A DNA stretch of 64,000 nt from Zanthoxylum bungeanum (taxonomy: Eukaryota; Streptophyta; Magnoliopsida; Sapindales; Rutaceae). Where the stretch lies: contig SKCR01023418.1 in the NCBI GenBank assembly GCA_019454045.1, forward strand, positions 124,001 through 188,000, in the 5' to 3' direction. This document shows, piece by piece, positions 32,326-44,095 of the stretch. Both the position numbers and the translations under genes were made by a program. Below the pieces are notes generated by a model, which worked only from the letters and a program-made list of their open reading frames with translations, made no database searches and was not told the origin of the DNA. Positions within the stretch are counted from its first letter, which is position 1. The number at the start of each line of letters is the position of its first letter.

Positions 32326-34229
32326 ATGTCTAGACGTATGGATAGATTTGGTAGATTTGTTAGAACTGAGGAAGTAAGCACAGATTTTGAGAACATATTT
32401 GAAAATCCTTTTTTTTCACCATCCGCGTCTAGCGCACATAACATGAGTAAATACGAGAGACAACCTGGGAGGACTCTTGAAGAGTACCGCCACCCAACTC
32501 GCACAGCTACACCTTCGTGCATCATGTTTCCTCCTAATGCACCACATATAGACTTTAGGCCTGAAATGATACAGTATCTCCCAACCTTCCATGGTTTGGA
32601 GAACGAAAATCCTTACGTGCATATTAGAGAGTTTGAAGAGGTAGTAGCGACCTTCCATGACCGGTTTGGAACCACTGACACAATTAGACTTAGTTCTTTC
32701 CATTTGCCCTTAAGGATAGAGCTAAGAGTTGGTTGTATTCTTTAAGACCTAGGTCAATAGGATCGTGGGGCGAGATGACCCGGGCATTCTTAGACAAATA
32801 TTTCCCACACCATAAGACAGATGCCCTGAAAAGAAAAATCTCCACTTTCTCCCAGAGAGACAGTGAGACCCTCTACCAAACGTGGGAGAGGTATAAAGAG
32901 TTGTTAGCTAGTTTTCCCCACCATGGTTATGAGAGTTGGCGTCTAGTAAGTTATTTCTATGATGGACTGACCCCTAGGGAGCGCCAATTCATTGATACGA
33001 TGTGCAATGGTAAGTTCATTCAAAAGGACCCTGATGAGGCGCTTGAGTATTTAGATGACCTAGCTATGAAATCACATACTTGGACTGGACCCAATGTCGT
33101 AGATAGCACTGATAGGACACACACTTATTCTAGCAGAAGCTTACAACACTTTAAGGAAGAGGATAGCCTTAAGACACAAGTTGAGCTGTTAACTAGACAG
33201 ATAGGAGCCTTAATAGCCAAAGACAGTAAGACAATGCATTCAGTAGCCCAGCTAGAATCCCAAGAGTGTCCCGTGTACGGTGAGATGAGGAGTACAAATG
33301 AGGAAAACTACAATACTTTAGGGATGTACCAGAAGCCTTATACACCATATCCAGATACCTATAATCCTAGTTGGCGGAACCATCCCAATCCTAGTTGGAA
33401 GCAAGAGTCTCATCAGCCGAGTCAAACACCACCACCCATAAGTTACAGTACCTCACATTGTTACACACCTATTATTCCTATAAATTCTTTAGAGGATACC
33501 TGGCAAGCATTCGTGGAAGCCCAGAAGGTGATTGTGGAAGCCCAGGATAAAACAAATCAAAGGATTTAGTAGTTGATAGTTCAGGTAGCTGAAGACCAAA
33601 TGGAAATTAAGAGTCAAATCTCTAAATTGACTAATATCCTGAGTGTACAAGAACAAGGAAAATTCTCATCACCGACTCAACCTAATCCACTAGGTCAGCA
33701 CATGACACAGGCTAATCATGAGGTATCCAGTATAAGAGGTGTTAATGTCATAGTCACTAGGAGCGGCGAAGAGGTAGGGATGCAAAATACTTCCAACACT
33801 ATAGGTGACCCTAAGGATAATAGAGTTAACATATCTCAGATAGAACAAGTGTCATATTTCCCAGTTAGGGTACCCTTTCCTCAAGAACTTAACAGTTTTC
33901 ATGTCGAGAAACAACCACAGGGTGAGGGTGAGTGTCATTACTCATACATGCTAGAAACAGTCCTACCAGGAACAACGTCTCTACAACCTGAATCAAACCC
34001 CCCTGAACTGAAACTGGTCCCAAAGAACCAAAAAATGAGAAAAATGAGAGTTAATGCTCATTTAAAGATGATACCTGTGAGATTAAAAAGAACATTGAGC
34101 GAATCTTTCTTTATGTGCAGTACCAAATTTCAGCCACCAGACCATGGAGGATCAGTGGATAAACTGCCACAGCTAGACAAATATTCCCTCGTGTGTCTTC
34201 ATCAGTATGCTAGATGGAAACCACCATGA
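32326..34229 (+). pseudogene. Element T gag (Athila-like), one frameshift and a double stop
   Basis: The first ATG is at 32326 (MSRRMDRFGRF). The frame shifts near 32711, and the two open stretches overlap at 32733-32745. Residues 11-101 of the second stretch match the plant retrotransposon gag domain: WGEMTRAFLDKYFPHHK, TFSQRDSETLYQTWERYKEL, GLTPRERQFIDTM, DEALEYLDDLA. YNPSWRNHPNPSW is typical of Athila gag. No complete zinc knuckle is seen. A TAG-TAG pair (33567-33572) interrupts the frame, which then runs on to 34229 with VTRSGEEV and VPFPQEL, the spacer that normally precedes protease. No protease active site follows. The long open stretches suggest recent damage. Confidence 0.85.
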
Positions 34230-34583
34230 CAACTTGAGTGTTTGCGTCTGGCTGAAGACGTTAAACTTAGCGCTAGCGGGGAGGCAACCCTTGCATCTAC
34301 ATTTATTTTATTTTATTCATTTTATTTTTATTTTATTGTGTGCTAACTGCATGTTTATTTTTCTATTTTACATAAGTGTTTATGCAGGAGTTAGCGCAAC
34401 ATACACATCCACACAACCAAAGTCTCGCCAGCAGGAACCTGATAAACTCCGCACCTGGTAGTGTTGTTCCTTAATCCTTTTTTTATATATCTTACATTGA
34501 GGACAATGCAAGTTTTAAGTGTGGGGGTGTATGCATGCGCATGCATAATACCTGTCATAAATACAAAAAAAAAAAATTATTAT
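34230..34583 (+). other. Post-pol 3' region of T, joined directly to gag
   Basis: Contains GACGTTAAACTTAGCGCT followed by GGGGAGGCAACCC (about 34257-34290), a sequence that in Athila/Tat elements follows the end of pol. Then come ACATTGAGGACAATGC and TTTAAGTGTGGGGGTG (34493-34528), another conserved 3' motif of these elements. No pol lies between gag and these motifs, so pol was removed as a block of several kb. Confidence 0.75.
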
Positions 34584-35345
34584 TATTATTTTGTTTTGTT
34601 TTAAGTCCCTGATAGTTAAACATAGTTCCTATGATGATATTGTTTGTTTAGGGTGAAATCTTAGAAACGATAAGTCATTTAATACACTTTTATCTGATGA
34701 CTTGAGTAGTTTATCTATGTTAGACTCGTAAGCCCTTAATTATAGGTTTTTAACAGTGAAAGCCTGAGTAGTTAATACAGTGACTAGTTGAAGAAATTGT
34801 ATGTCGATGAATGACCGTTTGCTTAGATATCTATCCTGATTTGCTTGTGTTATGACGTAAGGTAGTTGCAATAAAAGAAAAAGTCTCTGAAGAAAGATAT
34901 TGAACCACCTATAACCGATAAGCGTGAAGCTACCCATGGGCGAGTATTAGGACCACCATGAGGAGAAATACTACCTTAAAGGGTAGGTGTGTTGAAAGAA
35001 AAATTCAAAAGAAATAGCAACAAGAGACGAGAAAGAAAAGAAACAACCATACCATATTGAGCACACATAAAAAGCAACTACGGAGCTTAATTGAGATATC
35101 TAGGTTGGTTAGACCCATCGACCCCGATTTTTAAACGAAATCATTGAGTTGGCTTACCTGGGAATAAAGCTGTGAACGAACCTTAGCACACACACACGTT
35201 GAGTCTAGCCTAGATGATTTATTCAAAGATTTAGACTTGAGTTGCGTTGAGTACTTTGAAAGTTCTTTTGTTTCATTACTATGCATTCTCTGAGGACAAA
35301 CTTATGTGAAACTATTGGGACTATTTAATTTTTAATTTTTATTTT
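34584..35345 (+). other. Conserved non-coding block shared with element G2
   Basis: Aligns along its length with 49240-50023 of G2. Long matching words include GACTAGTTGAAGAAATTGTA, GAATGACCGTTTGCTTAGAT, ATAAGCGTGAAGCTACCCAT, GAGTATTAGGACCACCATGA and TTGAGATATCTAGGTTGG. Both copies carry an A/G-rich insert of variable length at the same place. No long reading frame is conserved. See findings. Confidence 0.85.
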
Positions 35346-35578
35346 TGCATGATTGTATGTTTTGGATGACGTTGTGGGTATCGTCGCTGTAAGCCCTCAC
35401 GAGACTATAACTCGTCCACTAGGGACACCTAGGGGTTTAAAGGCTTGTTGCATACGCTAAATGCAATCGTGATCCCTATGAAAGTGGCTTAGATAGTTTC
35501 TTTATTTAATTTTCATTTTATTTTACGCTTGAATTGCTAGAGACTAGCAATAAGCTGGTTGGGGGTTGTGATAAGTGC
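35346..35578 (+). other. 3' end of T internal region, with polypurine tract
   Basis: Non-coding. It ends in GGTTGGGGGTTG (35567-35578), the polypurine-type tract directly before the 3' LTR. Confidence 0.7.
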
Positions 35579-36959
35579 ATGAAAATGTACATTAGAACAT
35601 CATTCATCTAAGCTTATTGTTAAACATTTAGATATATATTTTATGTTTTAATACATAATTTCAATTGTTATATTAACTAAAAATGTTTATTATTTACACT
35701 AATTTAGTGATTTTTATTCGTAGGAATATTAATACATGGATCCGGGAATTTTACAAGTATTTTGGGAACCCTTGGGAACACACAGGACGAGCAGAGGATA
35801 TGGCGCCATGGCGCCACCAAAATACACACATGGCGCCTAGGCGCCATAATCATAAAGTAAATTGGCGCCATGGCGCCAGTGCAGCACTTAAGGCGACATG
35901 GCGCCTCAATTTGCAAAGCAAGGTGGCGCCAAGGCGCCAATGGAAGCCAGGTGCCTTGGCGCCTCCAGTACGAGATCCTGCCATACATAATCCAGGTAGT
36001 TTAGCGCCCAGGCGCCACTCATATTGCTTCAGCGCTACGGGAAGAAATCCTACGCGTTCCAGGACTCAAATTTTAGGGTTTTTTGAAATCCTAATGACAC
36101 CCTGATACTTTTATAAATATAAGACTTCGTCCAAAACACAAAAGAGAGGCTGTTGGCGTGAAGCAGCGCTCTATGCGCATAAACAACAAGAAATCAGAGC
36201 TGTGCAAATTCCTGGGATCAGAAACAATGATTCATCCGATAATTCACCATCCTATCTCTGTTATTTCTTCATCCAGCATGCGGAACTAATCTCCCAGGCA
36301 AAGCTAGGGATGAACTCTTGTGTTAGATTTCTATTATTTATGTTTTTGATTCCTACGAACCTTTTTATCGTTTAATAAAATTAATGTTTATTATTTTCTA
36401 TTATTTTTCGATTTATTAATCAAGAAATTATATTTTGTCAAATCCCATATCGATCCAGTCATGCTTCTTCTATGTGTGGTTTGCGGATTTAATTGTGACT
36501 GGTAAAGTTGTTTTGCGTGTTGGTCTTCTGCTGCAGTATTGCCTGAGGGTATATTGTCGACGTTAGATAGCTCGTAACGATGGCTTTTGTATGCTGTTAA
36601 CATAGAGAAAATAATCATTAATTACCTTAGAATTTGAATATGCGTAGAATTGAGTATCTTCCGATTGTTGGTTTGGGATGTGAAACCTTCAATTGTGTAA
36701 TAATATGAATCAATAACTAAATATAAGAGTTCGATGCAAGAGGGATTCCCGAAGCTTTGTCATATCTCTCTGCCATTATCTTTTAATATTTGTTCATTAT
36801 TTTATTTATCTTAAATTTAATTACCAATTTTTATCGTTTTATTTATTAAGTTACCGTTAACGTTTTTGTTTGAGTGAATCAGTTCCTGTAACCATCTCTC
36901 TGTGGAATCGACACCCCAACTGTACTGCGATAACCGCGAGTCATATTTGGGCGTAATCA
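35579..36959 (+). mobile_element. 3' LTR of element T
   Basis: Near-identical to 30647-32034, same ends. The double GGCGCC palindromes are at 35811-36026. The first is perfect here (TGGCGCCATGGCGCCA), while the fourth has GGCGAC and the sixth GGTGCC at one half. TATAAATA is at 36112-36119. Confidence 0.9.
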
Positions 36960-36964
36960 ATGTG

Positions 36965-37595
36965 TTATCATCATCTCCATATGACTGAAGTGATACTTCT
37001 ATCTTGACATCACACCCAATACACTACGATTCTCAGTATACCCAGAAAAGGCGTACACAGAACCTGTTAAAGCCCTGGACGACCAAAACCAAAGTATATT
37101 GATTGTCGCAAGTATTAGCGATGCAAGTCTCAGGTTAAGACCAAATACACCTACCCTGATTCGGATTCCCATAGACACATAGTCATACTACCAATGGAAT
37201 TCCGAGGGGTCTATCCAGAACGAAGCTATTTCCGTACCATCGGTAAATAGAACCTCCTATTACACTTGCATGAGTATCTAATACCCAAATATATGAGAAC
37301 TATGTCGTTACGCTTCTATAACAGGCACAAGTGTAATACTAGCCTATTCCGCATTATCGATGTCCAATCTAGATAATACTACGACTAGGGATATTTAATG
37401 ATTAAACCTTTATGGATTAATATTGTCTCATATCTTATTAATCTGAAACTAATCATAAAGACTTTTATCATTTATATATCCAGGTAATCCAATTACAAAT
37501 GATAAAAGAGCAATTTCCTTTGTCACATAGTTAATTTATACAACAACACCGTGTTCTATACAAATAGTGATGCTATGGGTCATAATTGTCCATTA
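36965..37595 (-). mobile_element. 3' LTR of copia E, right part
   Basis: Continuation of 28975-30646 after element T. Read on the - strand it starts near 37595. The usual TGTTGGACAATTATGACC is altered in its first bases (TCCATTA instead of TCCAACA on the + strand). The polypurine tract of E, TTCCACTTGGCC on the + strand, follows directly. Confidence 0.8.
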
Positions 37596-39992
37596 ATCTT
37601 CCACTTGGCCTATAGCCAATCACTCAAGTGTCTAACACTTGAACTATGTACGGGTCGCTCAAACTTCTACTGAGAAACAGCTTTCGTCAGCGGATTTACA
37701 AGGTTATCATCTGATGCAATTTATTCGATCATCACATCACCACGATGTATGATCGAACGAATCAGATGAATTAGTTGACGTACATACTTGGATCATTGAT
37801 GAGATCGTGATTCTTTAACCTGTGTTGTAGTCTAGCCCAGCTACTATTAGACTTACTCCTAATCCAATTAGGATTATATATATCCAAAATGCTTCTATTG
37901 CTGCCTCAGCTGCAGCAATGTTTCACTTTTGTTATTATTCGGCAACGGTATCTTGCTTGGAAGATTTCCAGCTCACTGTTCCGTTATTCAAATTATATAG
38001 TACCCTTATTGCGACTTATAGTCATTTTTATCGGTTTGGAAACTTACAGCGGTGAATCCAGTCACTTCAGGTTCACTTTTCCCCATTTTCTCAGAAAGCA
38101 TCCTTGGTTCATCCAAGATACTCAAGGATGTTCTTTACATCAATCCAGTGACCATCACCTAGATTGCCCTTATAGCGTCTACATATGCTCAAAGCAGATA
38201 AGACATCAGGACACTTACATATCAAAATGTACGAACACGAAGAGAGTGTTAGCAATTTTCTAGATCTATCCCAGTCGATCTTCAATCCTAGAATAAAGCT
38301 GCTTCTCCCAAGTATTCCATATAGAATTTTTCATGAAAGCCAAACTTTCACTGATTATGTTATGGGAATGTTATTGCTAAGAATCAATACATCATCAACT
38401 TATAGGACATTCATTGTCAGTGCACTCCCACTAACCTTCTTATATATACAAGAATTATTTTAATTTTGAATTAAATCATAAACCATTATGATTACATCAA
38501 AACGCTGGTTCCAAAAACACAATGTTTGCTTCAATCCATAAATGGATCGATTTAACTTGCAAACCTTGTTTACATGTTTTAGCCCGACAAAATCGTCAGG
38601 ATGTATATAAACATCCTCCAAAAGGTTTCCGTTAAGGAAAGTGGTTTTGGCATCCGGTTGTCATATTTCATAAACGAAATATGCAGTTATAGCAAGCATT
38701 ATCCAAATGAATTTAATCATGACAACAGGTGAAAGAGTTTCTTCGTAGTCGAAACTATATCGTTGACGATACCCTTTCTATACAAACCTAACTAAGTACA
38801 TTTGTATGTTGTCATACATGTATGTCTTCCTTGAAGACTCATATAGTACCAATAGGCACAATGCCTTCTGGTACATCAACCAGTGTACAAACTTGGTTGG
38901 TTTATATGGAATCTATTTCGGACTTCATGGAACTTTGCCATAAAAGGAGTCGATATCTTGTATCACTTCCTCATACATAGCCGGTTTGTCTTCCTCAATA
39001 AGATTGATATCATATGAGGTGAGATCAAAAAACCCATACCTCCCACGTTATTTTTCTAACTCTTCCCAACCTACGTTGTTCTTGTGTATTCGAAGATTGT
39101 GGTACGGTTTCATCCCTGATGAACAGTTTGTTCTCCATGAAGGAGTCGATGCTTGTAACAGTATTACTCTAATTTTCATCAAGTTTTACTTTCCTCCCAC
39201 TTACCACTGCTTATCAGAGTTCCTCTTAGGAACACCGCATGGAGAGTAACAATTACCTTGTTCTCTTGTGAGTTGTATAAGTACTATATTTTGATTTCCC
39301 TATGACAACCTACAAATAGGCACTTATCCGATTTGGGTTCTAGTTTGGTACCATCCAAACATATACCCAGCATTTCCATATCTTCAGGAATAAGAAACCC
39401 AGTTTCTTTCCTGTCCATATCTAATATGAAGTCTGTCGAACAGATTTTACGAATCCTTATTCAAAATAAGTACTGCACTGTTTAATGCGTATCCTCAGAA
39501 GGAAATTGGTAGCTCAAAGCGACTCATCTGTTTAAGTATTGTCCATCATGGTCTGACCGCAATGTTATAATACTTTTATCAGTATGTTTTCATACTTCGT
39601 GTCGAAACTTTTTGAATTTATCAAAAGTTTCTGACTTATGTTTCATAAGATACACATAACAGTAACGCGATGTCACATCCGTAAAGGTTACGAAGTACTC
39701 ATATCCATCTCTAGCCTAGCTAGACATGGGCCCACTTACGTCACCATGAACGAGGGCTAACAGATTGGTGGCACTTACACTTTTACCAAGTAAAAGGTGT
39801 TTTAGGCACTTTGCCTAATTAAACTAGATTCGTAGACATCATTTGAATTAGAATCAAATTCCGTCCAAGTATCCACTCTTCGTATGTGTGGATATACGAG
39901 TCTTGTTAATGCATCCCAGATGAAAATGTCACAAATAAGTCTCATTTGATTTACTCAATTTGAGCTATTTATTTGTCATGTTATATGTTTGA
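37596..39992 (-). pseudogene. Copia E pol remnant (RNase H to integrase)
   Basis: Read from right to left: pre-integrase and integrase (39950-39000), RT (38990-38300) and RNase H to the 3' end (38260-37610). All align with C and B. The integrase has a stop at 39716-39718 at the codon also mutated in B and H, and the same Cys-to-Ser change in the catalytic segment. There is no open stretch above about 140 codons and none in the correct frame. E is cut at about 39992, where a + strand leader begins. Its 5' half and 5' LTR are missing. Confidence 0.75.
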
Positions 39993-40748
39993 AGAATACA
40001 TGTTTAAGGGTGTATGATGATGAGATCTTAACAAATATAACAAATTGGTTGCCAATTTGCACGCGAAAAACCCTCAAATTATATTAAGCATTTTTCCTTC
40101 CATTGAGTGGTTCTTACTCAAGATTCAAGACTGACATTGGTTTGTTGGCCAAAGTCAAGACCTTTGTCCGTCGCGGATGTGTTTGAATCATGAAGGCTTT
40201 ATTCCATATCGGTGTCTTGTCCAAGTTGTGATTTGTTAGCCAAAGTCAAGATCAATTCTTGTCCATCGACATCGATTACGAAGCTTTCCAAGGTCAATGG
40301 GTTCCGCTTAACTGGGATCATTAAGCTTGTTGTGCCAAAGCCAAGGCTTAATTGATTCAGAGGAAATAGGTTAGGTAATATATTGGATATATTGGCATAT
40401 ATAAGATATATGTTTCGGACTTAGATGTCCACCTACTGGATCTAGGAATTGGATTGGATCCAATTGATCTTAGAGATCTACCTAGTTAAGTATCATACAA
40501 TTTGTTGGCCAAAGTCAAGATTGTGTGTTATTTAACGGGATCCTAGCCCACTAGGAAACAAGGTTTCCTGAGTACTCGATAGAGGGTTAGAGGCTCGCCG
40601 AAAAATAGTGGGAGGCAAGTATTAAATTTGCAATTTCATTTAGATACTTGCCATACGCGCTCATTTCAAATATTCGTCAAAATAAACATATTAGTTGGAC
40701 TAATATTTAATCGTTGTTTTAAAATAGTTGGACTGTATTCGAATTATA
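39993..40748 (+). other. Copia G leader, first part
   Basis: Matches the second half of the leader of B (AGAATACATGTTTAAGGGTG onwards). The GGCCAAAGTC motifs are at 40142-40159, 40233-40250 (GTTAGCC variant), 40327-40346 and 40502-40519. It stops at about 40748 inside the TAGTTGGACTGTATTC repeats and resumes at 44096 after fragment F. About 65 bp expected from B's leader are missing at the join. Confidence 0.7.
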
Positions 40749-42069
40749 GGTCGGAGAGAGTCAGAAAACAACCTGGGGTATGGGTTTCTGATCTCACCTC
40801 ATAAAGATGTCAATCTTATTGAGGAATACGAACTGACTACGTATAAGGAAGTGATACAAGGTATCGACTCCCTATTATGGCAAAGTGTCATAAAGTCCGA
40901 AATGGATTCCATGTATACCAACTACGTTTGGATACTAGTTGTTGTACCGTAGGGGATTGTGCCTATTGATACTATATAAGTCTTCAAGGAAGACATACAT
41001 GGAAGACAACATACATCGTACTAAGCTGGGCTTATAGCGAAAAGGTATCGTTATCAATATTGTGTCGATTGCGATGAAACCTTTTACCTGTTGCCATGGA
41101 AAATCCATTTGGATAATGCTTGCTGATGCTGCATGTTTCATTCATGAAATATGGCAGCTGAACGTCAAAATCTCTTTCCTTAAAAGGAAACCTTTTGGAG
41201 GACGTTTACAACATCCTAAAGATTTTTTCGTACTAAAACTACCAAAAAAGGTTTGTAGGTTATTCGATCCATGTATGGATTGATATAAGCATTATGTTCT
41301 TGGAAAAATCGTTTTGATGCAATCATGTTGGTGTATGATTTAATTCAAAACGTAAATAATTCTTGTGTATATAAGAAGGTTAGTGGGAGCGCACTAACAG
41401 TAAATATCCTATAAATAATGATAATATATCATTTCTTGGAAATGATATTCCCATAATACAATCTGTGAAAACTTGGCTTTCAAGAAAATCAGACCAATCC
41501 AAGTGATAGTCATTGGATTGATGGTAAGAAAATCCTTTAGTTTCTTAGATGAACTAAGGATGCTGACTTAAGCTATGGAGAATGAGAACTTGAAGTGACT
41601 GGGTTCACTGCTGCAAGTTTCTTAACCAATAAAAACGACTGTAAGTCGTAATAAAGGTACTATAAAGTTTGAATAATGGAACAGTGAGCTGGAAATCTTC
41701 AATGTAAGATATTGTTACCGTATAAACAACAAAAGTGGAAATTTACTGCGACTGTAGCAGCAATAGTAGCATCTTGGATCTAAATAAATCTAATTAGATT
41801 AGAAATGATTCTGTTAGCAGCTATGCTAGGCTACAGCACAGGCTAAAGAATTAATGGTCTCATCAACGATCCAGATATATACTTTAAATAATTTTCATCT
41901 GATTCGTCGGATCATACATCGTGGCGATGTGATGATCGTATAAATCGCATCAGACGATAACCTTTTAAATCCGTAGACGAAAGCTGTTTTCTCAGTAGAA
42001 ATTTGAGCCACCCATACATAGTTCAGGTGTAAAGCACCTGAGTGACTGGCTATAGACCAAGTGGGAGAT
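40749..42069 (+). pseudogene. Copia F reverse transcriptase-RNase H remnant
   Basis: Starts abruptly at the GGAGAGAGTCAGAAAACAAC segment that precedes RT in this family. It continues through the RT blocks (about 40870-41460), then a deletion, then RNase H and the 3' tail (41500-42050), ending in the polypurine tract. Many stops. The open stretches at 40728-40952 and 41062-41283 are fragments of RT. Gag, protease and integrase of this copy are absent. Confidence 0.75.
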
Positions 42070-44095
42070 TGTTGGGTAATTATGAACCATATTGTCACTA
42101 TTTGTACAGATCATGGTGTTGTTGTACAAATTAACTATGTGATAAAGGAAAGTGCTCTTTTATCATTTGTGATTAGATCACCAAGATGTACAAATGATAG
42201 AAGGTCCATATGATTAGTTTCGGATTGAGATGATATGAGACATTATCAATCCACGAAGATTTAATCATTAAATATCCCTAGTCATAGTATTATCGAGATT
42301 GGACATCGATAATACGGATTAGACTAGTATTACACTTGTGCGTGTTTTGGGAGCATGACGGTATAGTTATCATATATTTCAGTGTTGGAAACTCATGCAA
42401 GTGTAATAGGAGGTTGTGTTTTACCGATGATACGGAAAACAGCTTCGCTCTGGATAGACCCCCTCGGAATTCCATTGGTAATATAATTATGTGTCTATGG
42501 AAGTCTAAATTCAGGGTAGGTGTATTTGGTCTTAATATTAGACTTGCACCGCTAATACTTGCGACAATCAATATACTTTGGTTTCGATCGTCCAGGACTT
42601 TAACTGGTTCTGTGTATGCCTCTTCTGAGTATATTGAGAATCACAGTGTATTGGGTGTGATGTTAAGATGGAAATATCACTTCAGTTATAGTGGAGATGA
42701 TGATCACGTAGGATACGAAACTTGTTCTCTTATGTGCTGCAGCTATCGGGACATTATGACTAGGTCATGTATATCTGATTATAGAGACTAGTTACCAGAC
42801 ATTTGATATGTACTTCATACGGGACAGACACATTTCCAGCCCCAGGCCTTGCACGTGACCATCCGATACTGGATCGACATACACAATACTACGTATACTA
42901 CGCCTGATATAGATCGTTTATTCCTGTAAGCATATTTCTGGAGAATTGGGTAGGAATGTCGCTTTGCTAGAAGCCAATCTTGTCTTGTAATCGGTACAAA
43001 CGTAGTACTAGGTACGTACGTATTCGGATAGTCTGATAATCGTATTTACTGCCAACATATTCGGGGATCTCTAGGGTCGCTCCCGAAGATTCACCGATGA
43101 CGTATGACTTGCACTTTATTAATCTGGGATTAATTAGATGAGGGAGAAAATTAATCTAGGATTAATTTCGGAGATATTTTATCCGTGATAAAATACTATT
43201 TGAAGAGAGAAAACGATTAATTTGGAATTAATCGATAAAATTAATATATTCAATATATTAAACGAAATTGAATTTCGACGCGGAATTGGAATTAGATTTT
43301 AATTCGGGCGAACGAGTTAATTTAGAATTAATTCATTAGCGACGAGAATAGTAATTTTACTAGACATAATTATTTAATTAAATTAGATTTAACTACGACG
43401 CAACGGAAAATTCGTTAATTCAGAATTAGCGAATCCGAGCCCGTGAGTGTTTGCGGAACCATTCGCATGTAGAATCGAAGTGGGACCCGCAAGTCATATC
43501 TAGCATCATAACATTCGTCAATAAAGTGATAGATGTCTTTCACTTTGGGTGATTGACACCAGTCACTATTCATAAGTGGTGTGAATAGTAATAGATGTTG
43601 ATGTGTTGAAAGACATAAATCATTATTTTATGTTTTTGGTATTTGACTTTTCATTATTTGAATTTTGGAAATTCAAACAAGTGTATTAGATACACTTAAC
43701 CAACATAACAACAGACACTCTTCTCTCCCTCTCCCTATCTCTCGGCCATGGAGGCCTTTTCTCTCTTCTCTCATTTTGGTTTTTTAAACTAATTTTTCTT
43801 CATGATCTTGGCTTGGCCGAGAGATATAATGAAGAAAACTTTGTGCTAGCACACCATAAGGGTTATACAAGGTGATAGGGAAACCCATCCTTGAGCTTGG
43901 AATCCATTGATGAAGCTTGAAGCTTGAAGAACACAAATGAAGGCCATTGTCGTGAGCTTCACCAACGATGAGGAAAAAGATTTTCTTCGATGCATCCAAT
44001 CCGATCATTGTAAGTATGATTCTGCCATGCTACGAGTATTCACATTTTGTTTCATTGCTTGTAAATGATCCTTGGGACCTTAGAGAAACCCAACA
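42070..44095 (+). mobile_element. 3' LTR of copia F
   Basis: TGTTGGGTAATTATGAACC to GAAACCCAACA, directly after the tract CAAGTGGGAGAT. The hairpin array is at about 43118-43437. What follows is not a primer site but the middle of another element's leader, so F is a separate insertion (right duplication copy would be GTTGA, 44096-44100). Its left end has been lost. Confidence 0.85.
43118..43437 (+). repeat. Hairpin array in LTR F
   Basis: Units as in B. Examples: AATTAATC-TAG-GATTAATT (loop changed), a TTTTATC/GATAAAA unit with altered loop CGT, CGATTAATT-TGG-AATTAATCG, and GTTAATT-TAG-AATTAAT. Confidence 0.8.

Larger units (their letters stand above)
30647..36959 (+). mobile_element. Complete Athila-like element T with gag but no pol (6313 bp)
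   Basis: LTRs of 1388 and 1381 bp differ at roughly two dozen sites, so the insertion is fairly young. The duplication ATGTG is at 30642-30646 and 36960-36964. The primer site is TGGCGCCGTTGCCGGGGA. A gag frame is followed directly by the sequence that normally comes after pol, then by a long 3' untranslated region and a polypurine tract. Protease, RT and integrase are absent. This fits the described class of terminal-repeat elements with only a GAG domain (TR-GAG), which depend on relatives for replication. It sits in the LTR of copia E. Confidence 0.9.
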
